A DNA stretch of 6,761 nt, from positions 1 through 6,761 of the forward strand of contig NZ_CALCYR010000128.1 in NCBI RefSeq assembly GCF_937906425.1, in the 5' to 3' direction. The notes under the pieces were generated by a model. That model saw only the letters and a list, made by a program, of their open reading frames with translations. It had not been told where the DNA came from and made no database searches. The position numbers and the translations under genes are program-made. Origin of the DNA: an uncultured Methanobrevibacter sp. (lineage in GTDB: Archaea; Methanobacteriota; Methanobacteria; Methanobacteriales; Methanobacteriaceae). Positions 1-3,665 of the stretch are shown piece by piece (the stretch's first letter is position 1; the number at the start of each line of letters is the position of its first letter).

Positions 1-44
1 CACCGAGATCTACACTCTTTCCCTACACGACGCTCTTCCGATCT
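1..44 (+). other. Untrimmed Illumina sequencing adapter
   Basis: These 44 bases match the 3' portion of the Illumina universal P5/TruSeq read 1 adapter, from CACCGAGATCTACAC through to its terminal GCTCTTCCGATCT, without a mismatch that I can see. The GC-rich composition breaks sharply into A/T-rich genomic sequence at 45. This is library-preparation sequence left on a contig end. It should be masked, and no biological boundary should be inferred from position 1. Confidence 0.98.
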
Positions 45-45
45 A

Positions 46-150
46 TTTTGGGTCTGTTGAAAACCTATTTTAAGAATTTATTTTATTTATTTTAATCCTT
101 TATTTTAGAAAATTTTTATAAAAATTTTTAGGATTTCAACAAGACCAAAA
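46..150. repeat. Short inverted-repeat element (possible MITE or IS remnant)
   Basis: Left arm 46-67 (TTTTGG, then GTTGAAA, then CCTA) and right arm 129-150 are inverted copies. I count 18 of 22 matches without gaps, and more if one base is bulged inside the GGTCT part. The 61-bp interior is nearly all A/T, has no ORF, and contains a perfect 20-bp palindrome at 109-128. About 105 bp with terminal inverted repeats and no coding capacity fits a MITE or the fused ends of a decayed insertion sequence. A target-site duplication cannot be tested because the adapter begins one base to the left. A hairpin terminator of an unseen neighbour is the main alternative. I do not recognise the IS family. Confidence 0.5.
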
Positions 151-265
151 AATATTAAAATTATTAAAAATTATTAAAAATAGCTAAAAAATTAAAAAAA
201 ATTAAAAAAAATTAATTAAAAAATATTAAAATTATTAAAAATTAAATTAAAAAAGAGAATGAAAA
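147..265. repeat. A/T-only spacer with 27-bp direct repeat
   Basis: A 27-bp block at 147-173 recurs exactly at 218-244, 71 bp away. Between the copies, 182-217 contains shorter iterations of ATTAAAAAAA. There is no ORF, RNA gene or promoter I can support here. It lies between the inverted-repeat element and the terminator of the minus-strand gene. Because the sequence is nearly pure A/T, replication slippage is a sufficient explanation for the repeat. Confidence 0.6.
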
Positions 266-270
266 GAAAT

Positions 271-315
271 AAAAAACAAAAAAAAGATTTAATCAATTAA
301 AAATTAATTAAATCT
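271..315 (-). terminator. Intrinsic terminator of the minus-strand adhesin gene
   Basis: Read on the minus strand after the stop codon, AGATTTAAT (307-315) pairs with its complement at 285-293. A one-base mismatch and four inner AATT pairs follow, closed by an AAA loop. An interrupted T-tract comes next (T8, G, T6, at 285-271). The hairpin begins 27 bases after the stop codon. The stem is A/T-rich, so the T-tract, which is the usual archaeal termination signal, is the stronger part. Confidence 0.75.
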
Positions 316-341
316 CCTGAAATCAAATTAAAAGATCCCGA

Positions 342-3302
342 TTAACGAATCACTATTTTACCAGATTTAGAAATGGCCTTATAAACGTCATCACCAGCAT
401 ATTTTACAGTGAATGCATAAGTTTTTTTCTTAGACAAACTAACATTTACACTAGCAATTCCCTTAGAATTGGTCTTAGCAGTGTAAGTCTTTCCGTTTAC
501 TGTAAAGCTGATTTTCTTATTCCTAAGAGCAGTTCCTCTTGAAGTCTTAAATGTAGCAGTGATCTTTTTGCTTTTTGCTGTAATCCTATAAGACTTATTG
601 GAAGTGGTCAATTTAGGAGTCTGCTTATTTACAGTGATTTTTGCCACTTCAAAACTAGCATAATAACCATCATCACTTAAGAAACATATTGCAAAGGTGT
701 AATTTCCTGAAACTGCAAGATTTATCTGAATGCTTGCCTTTCCATCATTATCTGTTACCGGAGTATAGATATGACCATTAAAACCTATTTGAACAGGCTT
801 ATTTGCCAACGGATTACCATACTGATCTTTAAGGGTGACATTGAAATAATCCCCCTTTCTGCCATCAATAAGATAATTGATTGATGCAGTAGTCATGTTT
901 TCATATTCAATAACTGTTCCCATTCTGTCAACAATGATTGTAGTGTTTGCATCAACATAATCATAACGATTGGAACCATTGAATATTACACTGACCTCAT
1001 GTGTCCCAACAGACAAATCTGAATAATAGAGATTTGCATGACCGTCAATAATGCTTATCTTTTCCTCCATATCATCAATTTTAATGATTAAATCAGCATC
1101 CAGATAGTTTCCAGCCACATTAAAGAATAAAATGCTTAAGCTTGCATTTCTACTGTAGAGCTCTTGGGAACCGAAGGCAATAAGTATAGGGCTTTCCTTG
1201 ACTGTCACATTCTCATCAGGATCTTCACTTGGACTTCCGCTTAATACATTGAATACTGTAGATGCGCTTACAGGAAGATATTCATCATTTCCTGCAAAAT
1301 CAATGCTGAGGTCATAGGAACCTATATCGAAAATAGGAAGGGAAAATGTGGAAAATCCATTATAAACCTCAATTTGGCATGTAAAATCATCAACAACACA
1401 GCTTAGCTTAACTCCATTTAATTTAGTTTCCCCATAGGTTAAATTAATGTAAAGCACAGGTCTGTGACCTTCATAGACATCAGGGACTGAAATTGAGAGA
1501 CTAGGAGTCTTTGTAATATTCCCCTCACTTGAATTTGTATCTGTACTATTATCAGTAGCGTTAGTATCAGTACTGTTTTCAGTTGCATTAGTGTCTGTGC
1601 CATTGGTATCAGTGCCATTTTCAGTACTGTTAGCACCTGTACCGTTTTCACCAGCAGTTCCATTAATATCAGAAGAACCTCCGCCGGTTCCATTATCATC
1701 AGAAGAGTTATCACCGGTTCCATTATCATCAATATCCAATTGACCTATAAACAAAATAGGAAAATCAAGAATCTTTTTTCCGCTTAAGAAGCTGTAAATA
1801 TGAGCGGTGTCATTTGTTTTTACACTTGGAATATATTGGATCCGTTTTTCATTGGAAACTGTAAAAATATCTGAACTGAATGAATTTCCGCTTTTATCAT
1901 TTGAAATTCCAAATTCATATTCAGGCATTGAGACAAAAACACCATTTGAACTTTTATAAATAAGATTGTCAACATTTATTGGACTTAAGACAGAATAGAC
2001 CAAATCAAATGAGCTTATGAGATTTACCCAATTGCTGACTCCCTGATTTGATACTCCATTATAAATCAAACCGGCACCCCTTATCTCATCGGAAGATGAA
2101 TAATCAATTCCATAGAAATTGTTATTCATATAAAAGCTTTCACCATAAAAGACTGAAGCAAGATTTGCATGGTTATTGTCAAAAATGGAATTTTCAACAT
2201 AGGAAAGATATTTGTCGCTGTGGATTGCTCCCCCTTCACTTGCAGAGTTATTTGCAAATATTGAACCGTTGACTGAATTTCCAGAACCTGTAAAGCATAT
2301 GGCTCCCCCTTTAGTTCCTGCAGTGTTATTGACAAATGTATTGTTTATAATAAAACCATTGGATCCGCACCATGAAACAGCTCCCCCTGCACTATCTGCA
2401 GTGTTTCCTTCAAATATATTATTTGAAAATAGAGAGTTGGACTGACCGCAATAGATTGCACCAGATTCATTTGCTGAATTGTTTATAAAAACACAGCCAT
2501 TTACAATCGAATTGGAGGAACCTGATAAAAATATTGCACCAGCCTTAAATCCTGAATTGTTGATAAAACTTGAATTTTCAACATGAATAGACTGGGAGAC
2601 CCTGATTGCAGCCCCATAACCTTTGCTATAGGCCTTATTGTTTATAAAGCTGCAATTATAAACTGTACCATTATCACCTGCCCAACTAATGGCACCCTTA
2701 TAATCGGTACGAGGCTCATCATCTAAGGTAATTCCGTTTTTCAAGGTCAAACCCTTTAAAACCACATTATCACTGACAATAAAGAATATTTGAGAACTTT
2801 GATTTCCATCCAATACAGCAGCACTTGAAGACTCTATGGAAAGAGTCTTGTTTACAGTAATACGCTCACCAGAGCTTATGAAAGTACCGCTAAGTACAAT
2901 TGTATCATTGTCATTTGCATTGTCAATAGCTGATTGAATATCTTCAAAGCTGCCCCCATTCAATGAAACACTTGAAGAAACTTTGTTTTTATTTTTTAAA
3001 TCAGTGCTAAAGTCTTCCCCAGTACTAAAGTCTTCCTCAATACTAAAGTCTTCCCCAGCATTAAAGTCTTCCTCAGTACTAAAGTCTTCCTCAATACTAA
3101 AGTCTTCCCCAGCACTAAAGTCTTCCAAATCAGCAGGATTAAAATCCAAATTATAATTACCCTCATCATTACAGACTATAAAACTTTCATCATCAATAAT
3201 AGAATCATTTCCACCAATATCCAAAGCAGAAACAGATGAAAGGGACAATAATAAAGCAAATGATAAAATAAAAATTAAATCCATTTTAAAACTAAATTTC
3301 AA
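342..3302 (-). CDS. Secreted adhesin-like protein: beta-helix head, sequon-rich stalk, Ig-like repeats
   Basis: A 986-residue exported surface protein, inferred to be an adhesin; the ligand is unknown. The start is TTG at 3302, chosen because AGGTG lies five bases upstream; the in-frame ATG at residue 7 is too far from that site. The signal peptide is residues 1-26, ending SLSSVSA. An acidic hexapeptide repeat spans 60-101. Residues ~112-400 form a pectate-lyase-like right-handed beta-helix: an N-terminal GGSFEDIQSAID cap, then seven ~26-residue coils pairing GGAI-type (203-360) and FxxN (219-377) motifs, as in chlamydial Pmp proteins. No catalytic acidic cluster is evident, so binding is likelier than pectin cleavage. 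An uncharacterised segment (~400-520) and a linker with 14 sequons (521-597) lead to Ig-like domains at ~600-688, 701-792, 793-891 and a basic 893-986. There is no C-terminal membrane helix. The reading frame is intact. It is divergent from the 878-residue gene. Confidence 0.9.
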   Translation of the reverse strand: MKFSFKMDLIFILSFALLLSLSSVSALDIGGNDSIIDDESFIVCNDEGNYNLDFNPADLEDFSAGEDFSIEEDFSTEEDFNAGEDFSIEEDFSTGEDFSTDLKNKNKVSSSVSLNGGSFEDIQSAIDNANDNDTIVLSGTFISSGERITVNKTLSIESSSAAVLDGNQSSQIFFIVSDNVVLKGLTLKNGITLDDEPRTDYKGAISWAGDNGTVYNCSFINNKAYSKGYGAAIRVSQSIHVENSSFINNSGFKAGAIFLSGSSNSIVNGCVFINNSANESGAIYCGQSNSLFSNNIFEGNTADSAGGAVSWCGSNGFIINNTFVNNTAGTKGGAICFTGSGNSVNGSIFANNSASEGGAIHSDKYLSYVENSIFDNNHANLASVFYGESFYMNNNFYGIDYSSSDEIRGAGLIYNGVSNQGVSNWVNLISSFDLVYSVLSPINVDNLIYKSSNGVFVSMPEYEFGISNDKSGNSFSSDIFTVSNEKRIQYIPSVKTNDTAHIYSFLSGKKILDFPILFIGQLDIDDNGTGDNSSDDNGTGGGSSDINGTAGENGTGANSTENGTDTNGTDTNATENSTDTNATDNSTDTNSSEGNITKTPSLSISVPDVYEGHRPVLYINLTYGETKLNGVKLSCVVDDFTCQIEVYNGFSTFSLPIFDIGSYDLSIDFAGNDEYLPVSASTVFNVLSGSPSEDPDENVTVKESPILIAFGSQELYSRNASLSILFFNVAGNYLDADLIIKIDDMEEKISIIDGHANLYYSDLSVGTHEVSVIFNGSNRYDYVDANTTIIVDRMGTVIEYENMTTASINYLIDGRKGDYFNVTLKDQYGNPLANKPVQIGFNGHIYTPVTDNDGKASIQINLAVSGNYTFAICFLSDDGYYASFEVAKITVNKQTPKLTTSNKSYRITAKSKKITATFKTSRGTALRNKKISFTVNGKTYTAKTNSKGIASVNVSLSKKKTYAFTVKYAGDDVYKAISKSGKIVIR
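1512..1742 (-). repeat. Degenerate tandem repeat encoding an N/T/D/S linker
   Basis: This stretch encodes residues 521-597 of the minus-strand protein, a low-complexity segment of NGT, NST, NAT and NSS triplets separated by D, E, G and T. I count 14 Asn-X-Ser/Thr sequons between residues 527 and 597. The DNA is built from 12- and 24-base iterations around GTATCAGT and CCATT. It separates the beta-helix part from the Ig-like domains and most likely forms an extended, glycosylated stalk. Confidence 0.85.
3003..3128 (-). repeat. Seven 18-bp tandem repeats encoding EDFSxx hexapeptides
   Basis: Seven consecutive 18-bp units sharing the core CTAAAGTCTTCC (plus strand) encode EDFSAG, EDFSIE, EDFSTE, EDFNAG, EDFSIE, EDFSTG and EDFSTD (residues 60-101). 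The order AG-IE-TE/TG occurs twice, so a 54-bp three-unit block was duplicated. All units are in frame, so copy-number change would lengthen or shorten the segment without breaking the gene. It lies between the mature N-terminus and the beta-helix, and is strongly acidic with regularly spaced Phe. Confidence 0.95.
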
Positions 3303-3307
3303 ATTTT

Positions 3308-3312
3308 CACCT
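3308..3312 (-). promoter_or_regulatory. Shine-Dalgarno site fixing the TTG start
   Basis: On the minus strand AGGTG is followed by AAAAT and then TTG at 3302. The 5-base spacing is normal for archaeal SD-led genes, while the ATG at 3284 would be 23 bases away. This decides the start codon in favour of TTG. Confidence 0.8.
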
Positions 3313-3377
3313 AAAAATTTTTTTTAAACACTTAAAATTATTAATTATTAATTAGTATAATTTATTGAAAATATAAT

Positions 3378-3504
3378 ATTTAAATTTTTTAGCAAAATAA
3401 AATTAAAGCTTAAAAATTTTAAAAAAAACTTTAAACAAAATAATTTAAATTTTTTATCGAAACAAAATTAAAGCTTAAAAATTTTAAAAAAAAACTTTAA
3501 ACAA
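3378..3504. repeat. Tandem direct repeat, two ~61-bp copies
   Basis: Copy 1 is 3378-3438 and copy 2 is 3443-3504, offset by 65 bp. Both contain ATTTAAATTTTTTA, then AAATTAAAGCTTAAAAATTT, then a run of eight or nine A followed by CTTTAAACAA. The copies differ around AGCAAAATA versus ATCGAAACA and by one A. Each copy has a short internal inverted repeat (TTAAAG against CTTTAA) around an AAGCTT palindrome. It lies 75 bp upstream of the minus-strand start codon and 161 bp upstream of the plus-strand GTG. Confidence 0.9.
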
Positions 3505-3519
3505 TTTTAAAAATAAACC

Positions 3520-3546
3520 ATAAAAATGCCCAAATGCTATTTTTAT
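3520..3546. promoter_or_regulatory. Inverted repeat, candidate operator
   Basis: ATAAAAAT (3520-3527) and ATTTTTAT (3539-3546) are perfect 8-bp inverted arms. They extend inward by GC against GC with one bulged T, and CC and GG flank the outside (3518-3519 and 3549-3550). The loop is G+C-containing in a region otherwise almost free of G and C. Its place between two divergent promoters suits a shared operator, but a TATA element on either strand could also explain the A/T arms. Confidence 0.4.
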
Positions 3547-3585
3547 AAGGATTTTCCATCTAATTTGTAAACTTTAATTATCAAC

Positions 3586-3594
3586 ATATAAATA
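3586..3594 (+). promoter_or_regulatory. TATA-like box for the plus-strand adhesin gene
   Basis: ATATAAATA resembles the archaeal TATA box. Transcription would be expected to start about 25 bases downstream, near 3613-3620, giving a leader of roughly 50-65 bases. That agrees with an SD-led rather than a leaderless message. No convincing BRE is visible upstream, and other A/T octamers in this region cannot be excluded. Confidence 0.45.
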
Positions 3595-3665
3595 CTTGTA
3601 AAACACATATTAAATTAAACATTTAATGAATTAATTTTAAAATTTCGTTTTAGTTTTTTAATTTT

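Larger units (their letters stand above)
3303..3665. promoter_or_regulatory. Divergent intergenic promoter region
   Basis: This gene-free A/T-rich stretch separates the two divergently transcribed adhesin genes, so it must hold both promoters. It contains the SD site of the minus-strand gene, a duplicated 61-bp block (3378-3504), an inverted repeat (3520-3546) and a TATA-like box for the plus-strand gene (3586-3594). For the minus-strand gene several TATA-like stretches exist between 3355 and 3385, but none stands out. No small ORF or RNA gene is supportable. Confidence 0.8.

Noticed and set aside
109..128. Perfect 20-bp A/T palindrome as a protein-binding site
   Set aside because: Pure A/T palindromes are expected by chance in this composition. 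I treat it only as part of the inverted-repeat element's interior.
115..400. Pectate lyase or other polysaccharide-degrading enzyme in the minus-strand gene
   Set aside because: I considered residues 115-400 of the protein (about 2103-2960 in the DNA). The fold is pectate-lyase-like, but I see no clustered catalytic Asp or Arg motif, and the coils are dominated by Asn, Ser and GGAI as in adhesins.
1439..1732. 97-residue minus-strand ORF rich in Met, Leu and Ile
   Set aside because: It is a shifted frame of the sequon-rich linker repeat in the adhesin gene; the repetitive DNA keeps other frames open.
2048..2445. Plus-strand ORFs of 74 and 77 codons and a 69-codon minus-strand ORF (2126-2335)
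   Set aside because: They lie opposite or out of frame within the beta-helix coding region, and their open frames follow from its 78-bp coil repeat. They have no SD and no recognisable domain.
3003..3128. Possible CRISPR array
   Set aside because: The 18-bp units are contiguous with no spacers and stay in frame inside a protein gene.
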